From positions 29,499 through 93,498 of IMG/VR virus record IMGVR_UViG_3300025030_000064: DNA of 64,000 nt. One strand, given 5' to 3'. The translations under genes and the position numbers were made by a program. This document shows positions 9,699-21,400 of the stretch, in pieces (position 1 is the stretch's first letter; each line of letters opens with the position of its first letter). Source of the stretch: a virus. The notes under the pieces were generated by a model. That model saw only the letters and a list, made by a program, of their open reading frames with translations. It ran no database searches and was not told the DNA's origin.

Positions 9699-12600
9699 AT
9701 GCCACGTCTTATAAAGAGTAAAAGGAAATATTTATTAGGTGGTCCTAAGAAGAGAAGTCAGTTAGATTCAAATCAAGATAATAGAACTGTATTAACTTCT
9801 GATGAAGAATATGTGTATCAAAAATGGTATGCTTCATTACCAAAACAATATCAAACTCCAGGAACAAAAGAGAATTACGAAACTCCATCTTCTTATGATA
9901 TAAGAGGTAACTGGAGAGATAATGAGGGAGAATATGAAATGAATCCTGATGGATTTTATCACATGCCATCATTTAGTGGTGCTACAGGAAAGTTTTTAAA
10001 GACACCAGATAATAGTGAATCATTTATTAATGGATTAAATGGAATGCCTAAATGGTCATATCCGGGTATTGATATAGGTACAGGTCAGTTACAATTAAAA
10101 AGAAAAGATGAAGTTCCTGAAAGTAATCAAAGTAAATTAAAGTCTAAGAATAAATACGGTGGTAACACAGACAACGATATGAAAAGATACTTATTAAAAA
10201 GAAAGAGAAAATATGTAATGGCAGGATTAGAAGATCCTGATGTTGTAAATTCTGTATCGTATGGAGATAAAGAAATAGAAGCTATCTTAGCGAATAAACA
10301 ACGAAATTTAAATCCAAATTATACTAATGCTATTGCTTCTGGTACAGGGTTAATTACAGGTATTGGAACAGATATTTACGAGAATAAAAATCAAAATACT
10401 GCTAATGTAGGTGCTCATGCTATTAAGGGAATGGGCTCAGGGTTTAGTTCAGGTGCAATGGTAGGAACTATGTTAGGTGGTCCTGCTGGAACATTAATAG
10501 GTGGTGGAATAGGAGCTGGATTAGGATTAGTAGAAGGACTGTATAGTGGATTTTCTGAAAAAAAACAAATGAAACAAGATGATATTGAAAATAAACAAGA
10601 AGAATATAATAAGTCATCTCAAGATTTAATTGAAAAGAATCAACACTTTGGTTTAAACCAAGGATTTTTATATGGAGGTTTTGCTATGGGTGGTGGAAAT
10701 AATGAAAATATGGTAAACTTTAATGGTGGTGATGGAACGCAAGATAGTGTAGAGTTAGGAAATAAGTTTGTAGATAACGGAGAGACAGAGACAAAGAAGA
10801 TGAACGAAAAGATTATTCATTCTAATGCTTTTGTTATCACTCCTGAGATGGCACAACAATATAATATCCCTTCTAAATATATTGGTAAGACACCTGCTGA
10901 TGTATCAAAACTGATGATGGATACAAATTTAAGAATGGTATTTGGTGGAACAAAAGAAACTTTAGATATGACAAAGAGATTTTTAAAGAAAAGTGATATG
11001 TTTGCTAAAGGAGCAGACAGGGCAGATAAAAGAAATGGAGTAGGTCTATATGCTTTAGAACAACTATCTACTGACATGGGTGAGATGATGAGAGCACAGG
11101 AAGAAGGTATACAACAACCTATGGCTAAGTTTGGTGGTAAGATGAAGTATGCAGGTGGTGGTGGAGAACCTATACCAATACCAGAAGATTATGCAAATAA
11201 GGCAGAATATATACAGGCTATGTATGAATATACACAGAAGTATGGTACTAAAGGAATGGTTCCTCAGTCAGAAGCAATGCAATCTAATGAGATGATGGCA
11301 GATATTAATGACCTAAAAGCAAATCCTAATAATATAAGACCAGAAGTAGATAATAGAGTCAAGGCAAATATCAATGATTTAAAATCAAGACCAAAATCAA
11401 GATTCCTAAAGATAGATATTAATAATTTAAAAGCAAAACAAAGACAGACTAAAGGACCATCTGAACAATCTTTCCATAAAGAAGGATATGACGAATATGG
11501 CAAGAAGAGGTATATGGGTAATGCTGCTCAGTTCTTAGAAGGAGTATATAATCCAGAAGGTATTGTTCCAGAAAGAAAAAATATGAAAATGATGGAATCA
11601 AAAACATTAGTTCCTGAAGTGGTACGACCTACAATGGTAGAAAAAGGAATAAAAGAAAAAGAAGGTACTTTTAATGAAGAGTTTAAGAAAGCAAGAGAAT
11701 CTGGACAAAAGACTTTTAAATGGCATGGTAAACTTTATGGTACTGAATTAAAAAAATCAGGTAATACGATGTTAGGAAGAAATACTACAGAAGGATTGCC
11801 ATTAGGTAAAGGTAAATTTCATGTAGGTGGTGGAGAACCTCATACTCATTCAGGAAGTGTTGATGGTGCGATAAGTGGTAGTGGTAATGCAGCAGAATGG
11901 GGAGATTTATTTAGTACTATAGGAGACATGGGAAGTGCAGGATATGATTATATTATAAATGATCCAGCAAGAGGACCCGGACAACCTATACAGTCTAAAT
12001 TCAATAATGGTCCATCAGTTCGTAGTGTTCGTCCTACATTAACTACTACAGTTCCTAAGACTACAAAGGTAATTACCAATCCAAGGACAGGAAAGAAAGA
12101 AGTAGTACAAAGTAATTCTACATCTGCTGTTGCTACTGATTATAGTGGTACTCCATTTACAAGTTATAATGGAATTCCTTTTGTTGATGGCAGTTCTATA
12201 GGTTCATCTAACACTACAACTCCATTATATAATTGGCAGAATAAAGAACAAGACTTTTCAAATACAGTTACCGGAAGTGATAATGTATCTACAGTTAATC
12301 CTGATGGCACTATAGAAACAAAGGCTGGTACTGAATCTCCTGATAGTATAGATGAAAATGGCAATGGAATAGGAATTGATGGATTACAAGCAGCAGGATA
12401 TTTAGGACAGATGGCTACAATGCTACGTAATGCATGGTTAGATAAACAACCTTTAGAGGTGGAATCGCCTGAACAGTTAGAGGCAAGATTAATAAATTTG
12501 TCAGAACAAAGAAGACAAGCAAGTAAACTAGCTGACAAGACACGTAACATAGGTTTACTACGTTCAAGAAGTACAGGTAATACGAAAGGTGCATTCATGT

Positions 12601-13079
12601 CTAATGCCAATGTACAAGATGCAAGTGTTCAAGATACATTAGGTAATCAATTAGGGCAGTCATATTTAACAGAAGAAACTACTAACAAAGGAATACAGTC
12701 AGCAACAGATAGAGCAAATGCAGCAGAGAGAGTACGTGCAAGAGATGTCAATGCTCAACGATTAGCAGCTAGAACAAACATTGGAACAAAAGCATATAAG
12801 AATCTTGGAGATTTTAGTAGTCAGGTAGCACAAGATGCAATAGCTAATAAGACACAGAATACTATTATTAGAGATATGATTAAGACAGATATGTTGGAAA
12901 TGTATCAAGATTCAAAAGGAAGATGGAAGATGAGAGCAACAGGGAAAGAACCAACTAATGCAGCAGAAAAATCTTTTCTTGCTTCTTTAGAGACAGAAGA
13001 TTATTCTGTATCTGAAAAGAAAAAAGTAAAAAAGATGTATGGTGGTAAGCTATTAAGTAAATATAATTTAGGAATATAA
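9699..13079 (+). CDS. Probable ejected cargo protein with glycine-zipper membrane segment
   Basis: The 1,126-residue protein contains a glycine-rich hydrophobic stretch at about residues 237-284 (repeated GxxxG), of the type that inserts in membranes. This is common among phage ejection proteins. A short motif, aromatic residue plus small residues and Gly-Gly after a basic run, recurs near residues 9-15, 152, 169-176, 324, 475-489, 705 and at the C-terminus (KKMYGGKLL). Regions rich in Asn, Lys and Gln separate the copies. It precedes the giant virion proteins, the position of crAss-like cargo genes. The role is inferred. Confidence 0.6.
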   Translation: MPRLIKSKRKYLLGGPKKRSQLDSNQDNRTVLTSDEEYVYQKWYASLPKQYQTPGTKENYETPSSYDIRGNWRDNEGEYEMNPDGFYHMPSFSGATGKFLKTPDNSESFINGLNGMPKWSYPGIDIGTGQLQLKRKDEVPESNQSKLKSKNKYGGNTDNDMKRYLLKRKRKYVMAGLEDPDVVNSVSYGDKEIEAILANKQRNLNPNYTNAIASGTGLITGIGTDIYENKNQNTANVGAHAIKGMGSGFSSGAMVGTMLGGPAGTLIGGGIGAGLGLVEGLYSGFSEKKQMKQDDIENKQEEYNKSSQDLIEKNQHFGLNQGFLYGGFAMGGGNNENMVNFNGGDGTQDSVELGNKFVDNGETETKKMNEKIIHSNAFVITPEMAQQYNIPSKYIGKTPADVSKLMMDTNLRMVFGGTKETLDMTKRFLKKSDMFAKGADRADKRNGVGLYALEQLSTDMGEMMRAQEEGIQQPMAKFGGKMKYAGGGGEPIPIPEDYANKAEYIQAMYEYTQKYGTKGMVPQSEAMQSNEMMADINDLKANPNNIRPEVDNRVKANINDLKSRPKSRFLKIDINNLKAKQRQTKGPSEQSFHKEGYDEYGKKRYMGNAAQFLEGVYNPEGIVPERKNMKMMESKTLVPEVVRPTMVEKGIKEKEGTFNEEFKKARESGQKTFKWHGKLYGTELKKSGNTMLGRNTTEGLPLGKGKFHVGGGEPHTHSGSVDGAISGSGNAAEWGDLFSTIGDMGSAGYDYIINDPARGPGQPIQSKFNNGPSVRSVRPTLTTTVPKTTKVITNPRTGKKEVVQSNSTSAVATDYSGTPFTSYNGIPFVDGSSIGSSNTTTPLYNWQNKEQDFSNTVTGSDNVSTVNPDGTIETKAGTESPDSIDENGNGIGIDGLQAAGYLGQMATMLRNAWLDKQPLEVESPEQLEARLINLSEQRRQASKLADKTRNIGLLRSRSTGNTKGAFMSNANVQDASVQDTLGNQLGQSYLTEETTNKGIQSATDRANAAERVRARDVNAQRLAARTNIGTKAYKNLGDFSSQVAQDAIANKTQNTIIRDMIKTDMLEMYQDSKGRWKMRATGKEPTNAAEKSFLASLETEDYSVSEKKKVKKMYGGKLLSKYNLGI

Positions 13080-13082
13080 GAT

Positions 13083-15452
13083 ATGCCAAACATAAATCAA
13101 TACATGACTCCTGCGGAGTATACTCCCAAGTCAATGTTCGCTGCGTTACCTTTAGAGTTAATGCAACAGAACTTACAAAGGAAACAAGAAGAGATAGACA
13201 GTACTCTTGCTGCAGCCTATAAGATAGGTAAAGGTTTTGATGCTGCAGGTGTATCTAGTATGAAAGGTATAGATTATGAGAAAGATGCTAATGGACAATA
13301 TGTAGATTATAATCCTGATCCAAATAAAAATGTTCCCGGATATCAACCAATGTATAAAGCAGTATATAAAGATTTTAATGTAGCTCCTGCAAGTTCTCAA
13401 TATACAGATATGATTAACGAAGATATAGATACACAAACATCTGATATAGTAAATAAGATAATGGCAGATAAGTTAAATGCAAGTAAGTATATGGGAGATA
13501 TACAGAATCTATATCAAAAGAAAAAGAAATATAGTTCTTCTATAGATAAAATTAAACTTCAAGAAGAGAGGTATAATAATACTATTAAGCAGATGCAAGA
13601 GAAGGAAGCAGATCCTACTCAATGGCAAAGAGCATATCAAGATATAGGAGATTGGGGAAATATTGCAGAGAAGGTCTCAGGCATGAGTAAAGAAGAAAAG
13701 ATGAATTATCTTTCTAATTTACCAGATCTTAATATAAGTGGTGCTACAAAATATTATGATTATAAAAAAGAGACATTAGATCAAGCAAAAGGATTTCAAG
13801 AGTCTGGACAATCAATAGGCTTATCTGTTAATCCTGTTACTGGCTTTTATAGTTATGGAAGTGTTAAAGGAGTAAAAGATTCAAGAGTACGAAATTTTGT
13901 ACAAAATACGTTATCTACAAAAGATGCAGTAGATCAAATGAAGAAAGGATATACTCAGTCTATGCTAGATTACGGAATGAGTCCTGTAGATTTTAAATAC
14001 GAAGATGTTATTGAAAGAGATAAAAGTGGTAAACCAACAAAGACAAAGACATATAATGGTTTTCAAGCATATTATTTAAATGAAGTAGATAAGATTTCTG
14101 ATGCTGCAGTATCAAGAGAAGCAGGAGAATTACCAGATATGCATTATGCTCATTTTAATGCTAAAGCAGAGAAGTTAGCTGGTATGATGATTGATGAAAT
14201 GGAGAAGCCACAAGGTATGCCATCATTTGCTGATGAGGCTTCTACTAATTCAAGTACTTTATCAAGTTCGTATAAAGAGAATAGTCCATTAAAAGTAAAG
14301 TTTGATCCTAAGACAGGAGAAATAATTGGATATGATAACGAATATGCACAATCATTAATGGATGGTAAATCATATACTGGTTCAGAGAATCCGGGATTAT
14401 GGGGTACTGCTGGTGGAGCAATAGGATTATGGTTAGAGACAAAGACAGATAAATATAAATATGAAAAAGGTAAAGAGCAAATTGCTATGAAAGCATATTT
14501 ATTAGATGTAAAGAAAAAAGCTAAAGACATACAAAGTCAATATTATCAAAAGACAGGAACAAATATTACTCCAAAACAAGCTATGGAAGTTCTTGCACAA
14601 AAGAATGGTATTCAAGAAGCAATAACTAATAGAGGATGGGATTTAGTTGGTGATGCTCCTATGCAATATAAGAAAGATTTTATTCAACATGCTAATGAAA
14701 GAAATATCTTTGAATTTAAAGATGGTATGTGGGTAGAAGTATCAGATCCGGGAAACAAAGAAGATATTATTTCTGAAATGAGAGTTGATATGACAGCAGA
14801 AGGAAGTACAAATAAAGCACCATCAAAATTATATTTTAATAATGGTCTTGGTAATATAGGAAATAATGGAGTTAATGTAATAGCAGAATATCAGATGGGA
14901 GATAAGAGATATGGTTATACATTATCACAAGAAGAAAATCAAGATGCTCAGATGGGAAAATATTATGGTGAGTTGATGAAACAATCACAAAATAATCCAT
15001 CTGCAAGATTAATAAGAGTAAAAGATCCAAATGGTCAAAGAGGAGATTTGTTTATCGTAGCAAAAAATGCACAAGATCAAGAACAACAATTAATGAATGC
15101 TTTTGGAATTAAAGATAAAAAACAACTAGAAAATATAAAAGCATTTACTACAGTTACTACTTTTGATGATTTTGGAAATACTCATATAGATAAAAAATCA
15201 GGCAAGGTAATAGATTACTCTCAGAATTTTAATGAAGAAGATTATATCTATGACAATAAGACAAAAAAATTCATATCTAATAAATCAACCAGACCTTATA
15301 TGGATGTTATGTATGATGTGTCAGGAAGATTGCAAGATCCGGGAGTACAGACACCAAATGTGGAACAAGGTTTATTTAAAGGTTCAGATAAGTCATATGG
15401 ATTAGATCCTAAATGGTTAATGAAACAACAGTTATTATTAGGAACTGAATAA
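13083..15452 (+). CDS. Probable virion/cargo protein
   Basis: The 789-residue protein is mostly hydrophilic and helical, with coiled-coil tendency near residues 130-185 (KKKKYSSSIDKIKLQEERYNN region). It follows the preceding cargo candidate by 3 nt and precedes the giant polyprotein by 12 nt, so it is almost certainly co-expressed with them. No catalytic motif was recognised. Confidence 0.55.
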   Translation: MPNINQYMTPAEYTPKSMFAALPLELMQQNLQRKQEEIDSTLAAAYKIGKGFDAAGVSSMKGIDYEKDANGQYVDYNPDPNKNVPGYQPMYKAVYKDFNVAPASSQYTDMINEDIDTQTSDIVNKIMADKLNASKYMGDIQNLYQKKKKYSSSIDKIKLQEERYNNTIKQMQEKEADPTQWQRAYQDIGDWGNIAEKVSGMSKEEKMNYLSNLPDLNISGATKYYDYKKETLDQAKGFQESGQSIGLSVNPVTGFYSYGSVKGVKDSRVRNFVQNTLSTKDAVDQMKKGYTQSMLDYGMSPVDFKYEDVIERDKSGKPTKTKTYNGFQAYYLNEVDKISDAAVSREAGELPDMHYAHFNAKAEKLAGMMIDEMEKPQGMPSFADEASTNSSTLSSSYKENSPLKVKFDPKTGEIIGYDNEYAQSLMDGKSYTGSENPGLWGTAGGAIGLWLETKTDKYKYEKGKEQIAMKAYLLDVKKKAKDIQSQYYQKTGTNITPKQAMEVLAQKNGIQEAITNRGWDLVGDAPMQYKKDFIQHANERNIFEFKDGMWVEVSDPGNKEDIISEMRVDMTAEGSTNKAPSKLYFNNGLGNIGNNGVNVIAEYQMGDKRYGYTLSQEENQDAQMGKYYGELMKQSQNNPSARLIRVKDPNGQRGDLFIVAKNAQDQEQQLMNAFGIKDKKQLENIKAFTTVTTFDDFGNTHIDKKSGKVIDYSQNFNEEDYIYDNKTKKFISNKSTRPYMDVMYDVSGRLQDPGVQTPNVEQGLFKGSDKSYGLDPKWLMKQQLLLGTE

Positions 15453-15464
15453 TAAAATTTATTT

Positions 15465-18400
15465 ATGAGAAAAGATTTATATCAGTCTATATTAAATGCA
15501 CAAAAAAATAATGTAGATACTGAATCTGGAATACCTACTCAAAGCAGAAGAGTTTATGGAAGAAGTTTTGTAGGTGATTTGGTTGGAAAATCTCAATATG
15601 ATAAAGGGTTTATATCACAAGATTGGTATGAAACTACTCCATCTGACATAAACGAATATAGAGGACAAAATCAACCTTGGTATGACCAATTAGGCAATGC
15701 AGGTATGAGAACTCTTAGTGAGTTATCAGTAGGCACAATAAAAGGGATGACAGATATTCCTGATATGCTTAAAATGTTATTCTCTGAAGATGGTATGGCT
15801 GATGTAGCGACTAAAGAATTTCAGAATGAAATATCAAGAAGTCTAGGCGAAACGGAAGAACAAGTTAACGAAGCTTTTCCTATTTATAGAACTCAGCATA
15901 ATAAAGGTTTCAGTCCATTACATTTCTCATGGTGGATGGAGGGGGTACCTTCTGCAGCATCTACAGCAAGTATGTTTATTCCTATTTTTGGTTCAGGTAA
16001 GATAGCATCTATGATAGGCAGATATGGAACAAAGATGTTTACCGGAATAAAGATGGCTAAAAATGCAGAAGCTATATTATCTACTTTCGTAGGTACTACT
16101 TTTGGTAATCAGATAGAAACATATCAACAATGGCAACCACAGGCAATAGAACTTAGAGATAAGATGATCCAGAATGGCATGTCAGAAGAAGAAGCAGATG
16201 TTAAAATAAAAGAAGAAGGATGGAAGAATCTTGTTGGTAATTTAGCTAATATCCCATTAGATATGATAGGTGCTTATCATATGTTTAAGCCTATTGGTGG
16301 TATCTCTCCACTTAAAAAAGACTTTTGGAAAATGTCTGGTTCGGGACCGAGAACTATATATGAGAAACCATCTGTTTTAGGTACGGTAAGAAAGGAAATG
16401 ATTCCTGAAGCTATACAGGAAAGTAATAACTATTATAATCAAGAAAGAGCAAATAGAAATGTAGATATTTCTTTAGGTTTATCTACAAAAGATTATACTT
16501 TATCAGAGGCTATGACTGATCCTGAATTTTGGACAGCAACAGCATATGGTGGATTAGGTTCTTTAGCTTTCACAGGTGCAAGTAATATAGGAAGACAGGT
16601 TTCTGATAATGCAAGTTATCTTATGGATAGCGAAAAGATGAAGGAGTTATCAAAAGAACAGAAAGCAAAAGGATTAAATATATTTAGTAATGTAGGCAAG
16701 GCTTTTATTACCGGAGAGACTTCTACTGAAACTTCTATTTATCAGAAACAACAAGAGATATTAAAGCCAATAATGGATAATATCATTAAGTTATCTGACA
16801 TAAAGAATGTAGCAGATATGACTGGTGATATGGCTGTTTATGATCAATCAAGAGCGGCATTAGAGACTGAACATGTTTTACTACATATGCATAGAGGTAC
16901 ATTTGGAAAGTATATGGAGAATGTAGATAAAATGCAAAGTGTACTTAATGAACAAGAAGATTATGTAAAAAAACAATTAGAACAAACTCCTGATGATGTA
17001 AATCTTCAACAGTATTTAAATAATATTAAAGAAACAAAACAATTAGTAGATAAATCTAAACCTGAATTATTATTAAAGGAACAAGATTTTATATCTGCTA
17101 TTAATAATCATAATATTAATGACTCGTCACGTATTGGAGAATTTGTAAGAACAAAGAGTGAGATAAGACAAGTAAAGAAAGATATGAATGATGCATTAGG
17201 TCATGCTAATGCTATTTATGATTATGATGATACTACTAAATATCTCGTAGGTACTACAGAGAGAATGCGTGAGATACAGAATGAGATAGAAGGATTACAA
17301 AAGAAGGTAGAGGAAAGTACTAAGTCAGTATTGACATTCTTTGATAAGAAGAAGATAAGAAGTTTACAGGATAAGTTATCTAACCTGGGGAAAAAGAAAG
17401 ACGGAACATTTGATGTTAATATAAAAGAAGATGAGTTAAGGGTATTGGCAAAGAAGACTCTTAAGCTATTATCTCTTGAAGATAATGTAAAGGATATTAT
17501 TAATGGTAAAGCAAGTGAGAAGATAGGTATAGAGGACCAGATACTAAAAGAAAAGAAGCATGAAGGATTAAAGAATTATATGTTTGGTAATACTACCAAT
17601 AAAGGTATCTATGATAAGGTAGAAGAACAATATAATGAAGAACGTCTTATTAATATGCAACCTCTCAATGATAAGATTATTGAGAATCAATTAGAGAATG
17701 GTATTACAATAAAGGATATATCTTCACAGGCTGTAGCAAATAATGCTACAGTATCAGAATCAGCAAAGACATCATTAAGAGATAAGATAACTAATGATGT
17801 AGATGCTGCAGTTAATAGCGTATTACCTCTTCTTCCTAATGAGACATTAGAAGGATTAAAGAGTGCATTAAGAGATAAAGAGACATTAGAGAGTGTAATG
17901 CAAGATGAGTTTAGTAATTCTATTCCTAATGCTTCCAAGATAATAAAAACCTTATCTCCATTTATAGGATATAAACAAACTATAGAAAAAATTAATTCCT
18001 TAGACTCAAAAGAGAAAGAGATAAGAAGTGAAGAAGATATTTTAACAGATATATTAAAGAGTGATATCTCTGCAATAAAATCTATTGTTTCTAATATAGA
18101 GAATGATAGTAATAATGCAGATGAATCTTTACTGAGAACAGTACACAATAACCTTGTTAACATACATAACTTTCTTATTAATGATAAGAGATATGAAGAT
18201 GTTGATAAGACAAAGCTTATTGAGAGCGTAGAGAAGTTAGAGAAAAAGATTGAAGGATTGTTTCAAGAAATGAATAAGAGAAGAGATAATGAAGAAGCAA
18301 GACAGATAGAAGCATATAACTCATGGATGAGATCCATCTCTTCAGGATTAAAAGAATTAGGGTTAAAAGAAGTTACTAATACTAAAGAACTCTATGAAGC

Positions 18401-21400
18401 ATTAGAATCCTTAAAGAAAGATGACAAGCTAAAATCTGATTTAGAGATATGGTTAAAAGAAGGATTATCTGAATTAAATAAATTGTCAGGTCTTGAAGGA
18501 ACTAAAGACATGGTTAACCTGGATGCATTTATTAATTCTTCAAAACTATTAGGTGGCAATCCTGTTATAGCTGAAACATCTTCATTTGCTAAATATAAAA
18601 TATCTCTTAATGTAAATGACATAGATGTATCAGAATTTCCAGACCGAACAATACAACAACGTCAACAGGCAGCAGAGATAATTAACCAATATAAAAAGGT
18701 TAAAGGACTACAAGTATTATCTGGGATGGTAAATAGTACTATCACAATTAAAGATGTAGTAAGTGATATTAATAAATGGTTAGATAAGAATCCTTCCGTT
18801 GCTCCATTTACTGAACAGGATGTAGTTATTAGAACAGCATTATTATATCTTTTTAATGAGGATATAGATATAGTTAATCTACAAGGTATAGGAGGCACTG
18901 GTAAATCTAAATTAGTTACTAAAATAGTATCTGATATCTTTAGAGAAAGAAATGGTAATGAAAGTGTAGTTGCTTTTGGAGAAGGTTTCAGAGCTAATGA
19001 GATTATTAATGAATCATTGTTCGGTGATCAAGGCAAAGACTTATTGTCATTTAATAGAGATGGTAGTCTTAAAGATGAAAAAGCTTTTGAAGAAGCTATA
19101 CGTGGTAAAAAGCTATTAGTTATAGATGAGATAGGAAGACTTAATAAAGAAAAGTATATTACTATTTCAAGATTATTATTAAAGATACAAAGAGAGAATA
19201 AAGGTTTTAAGATATTACTTACCGGAGATCAGAATCAATTATCAGGACATAAGTTTCCTACTATGAGAATTGATAACCCGGGATTTGACCTTACTAAATA
19301 TATTATTCAGTTACCTGCTCTTGCTATACCACAAAGAACTAACAATACAGAAGTACAAAGATTACAAGATGTATTTAATGGTGCTGGTGGAAGAAATGTA
19401 TTTGAAGATACATTAAACTACATGCATGATTCAAGAGATACTAATGGAGTGGCACATGTAACAGGACCATTAGAATTCGAAAATACTATTGCCAGTAAAA
19501 CATTATTAGATGATAAAAAGAAAAGAGCAATAATAACTACTGACGATAAGGTACAATATTATAAAGGAAAGTTTCCAACTACTGAGGTTCTTACTGTAGG
19601 AGAAGTTGAAGGTAATAAGACTGGTAATGCTCATGGAGTAGAATATAATGAAGTCTTTGTAGATGTAGAATATTCTGCAAAGTATATGATGGGAGTAGCA
19701 AGTTATGATAAAGTTAATACTATGATGTATCAGACTCTATCAAGAGCAACAGATTATATTATGGTACTTAGTGATAGTTGGAAAGGAAGTGATAGTATAA
19801 CGAGTATAGATAATTCTTCTATAGCAGAAGAAAAGAAAAAGAAGTTTGCTGCTAATAGAATAGCTTATGAGACATGGATAAAAGAAGAACTATCTGAGAT
19901 GTCAGATGGTAAAGAAGAGTTCGTTAAACAAGAGGAAACAGGTGTTGTAATTCCAGAAGAAGAAATAATTGTTGATATCATAGATGAAGAAGATAGAGAA
20001 GATGGAGATGTATTAGTTGAACAACCCATTGCAGAAGAAGAAAAGAATGAAGTTGAGAATACAGATGCATTATCATTACATAAACAAGTACTTCATGGAA
20101 CAGAATATAAATATGAAGGAGTAAGTGCAGTAGAAGAAGGAAGTATAGTAGAATCATATTATAGAAGTAACGCAGAGAATGATGGAATACATAAAGTATA
20201 TGTATATAAAAAAGTTGATGATAATTACGTAGAGGTGCTTACTAAAAATGCTACTATAAGTAAAGAAGAAGCAAAGAAACAAGGGTTCTTTATATTACCT
20301 AAAGAAGCAAGAGTAACACCACAAGGCAAATCTATATCTACTGCAAGAGTAACATATAAACATAAACTATCATTAAATTATAGTAAAGAAGGACTGCCTT
20401 TAAATGACACTACTGTAAAGAAGAATGAAAAGATAGTTAAGACCAGGCTAAATGCTAAAAAGATTATAGGCAGTGATATCATTACTGTTGATAATAAGTT
20501 TATAGAAAAGAATACTAAGTCAGACAAAAATCCTAATGCTATTATTCCAAATGGTTTTACATTAGATAAAGGTAAGATATATCAGATAGTTACTTACGAT
20601 ACTAAAGCAGATAAGAGAAAATATGCTTTTATTCCTATGGACACAAATAAGATGTCATTAGATAGTGTAGAAGTAGATATGCATGGTAACGTAACCGAAG
20701 GATCATTATCTGTATTAAGCAATTTTGCCAATACTATTTCTGATTTTGAAAACCAGATAGAACAACTCACAGGATTAGAGATAGTCTATGGAAGCAATAA
20801 CCCTACAGAGGAAAAGATAGGAGATAGTTTTATTCCTGAAGGTAGAGTGTTTATGGATATCCTAGATAACACTTCTATTAAAGAGGATGGAACTATAATA
20901 TTAAAAAGTAAGTTAAAGAGTTCTAATGCAGTTATAGAGGAACTAAATAAGTTAGATGTAGAGATAAAAAAAGATATAGTAAGTCAGATTAATGACATTA
21001 GAAATAGTCTTTACGAAAGAAAGAAAGAGACTCTGGTAAATATAGAGAATGCAAAGAAAGTTGATGGTAGTGATAATAAGTATTTAGTACAAGGTGATTC
21101 TACAAGAAAGCCATTAGGACATAATTGGAGATTGATAGAAGGAGTAACGTCATTAGGTCATGTAAGTGAAGATGTATTTAAAGACTATTCTATTGTAGAA
21201 GTAGGAAAGAAAGATAAGCATTATGAACTAAGACGTACATTTGAATTTGAAGGAACAGAACCATTAAAAGGCACACCTATATTATATCATGTGCTAATAG
21301 CTCAGAACCTATCTTCTAATGCAGGAGTATTAGAATTTGATGGTAAGCCAGAGATAGAGATATTCCTTGTAGCAGACACTAAGGATGGTGTATCTGAATA

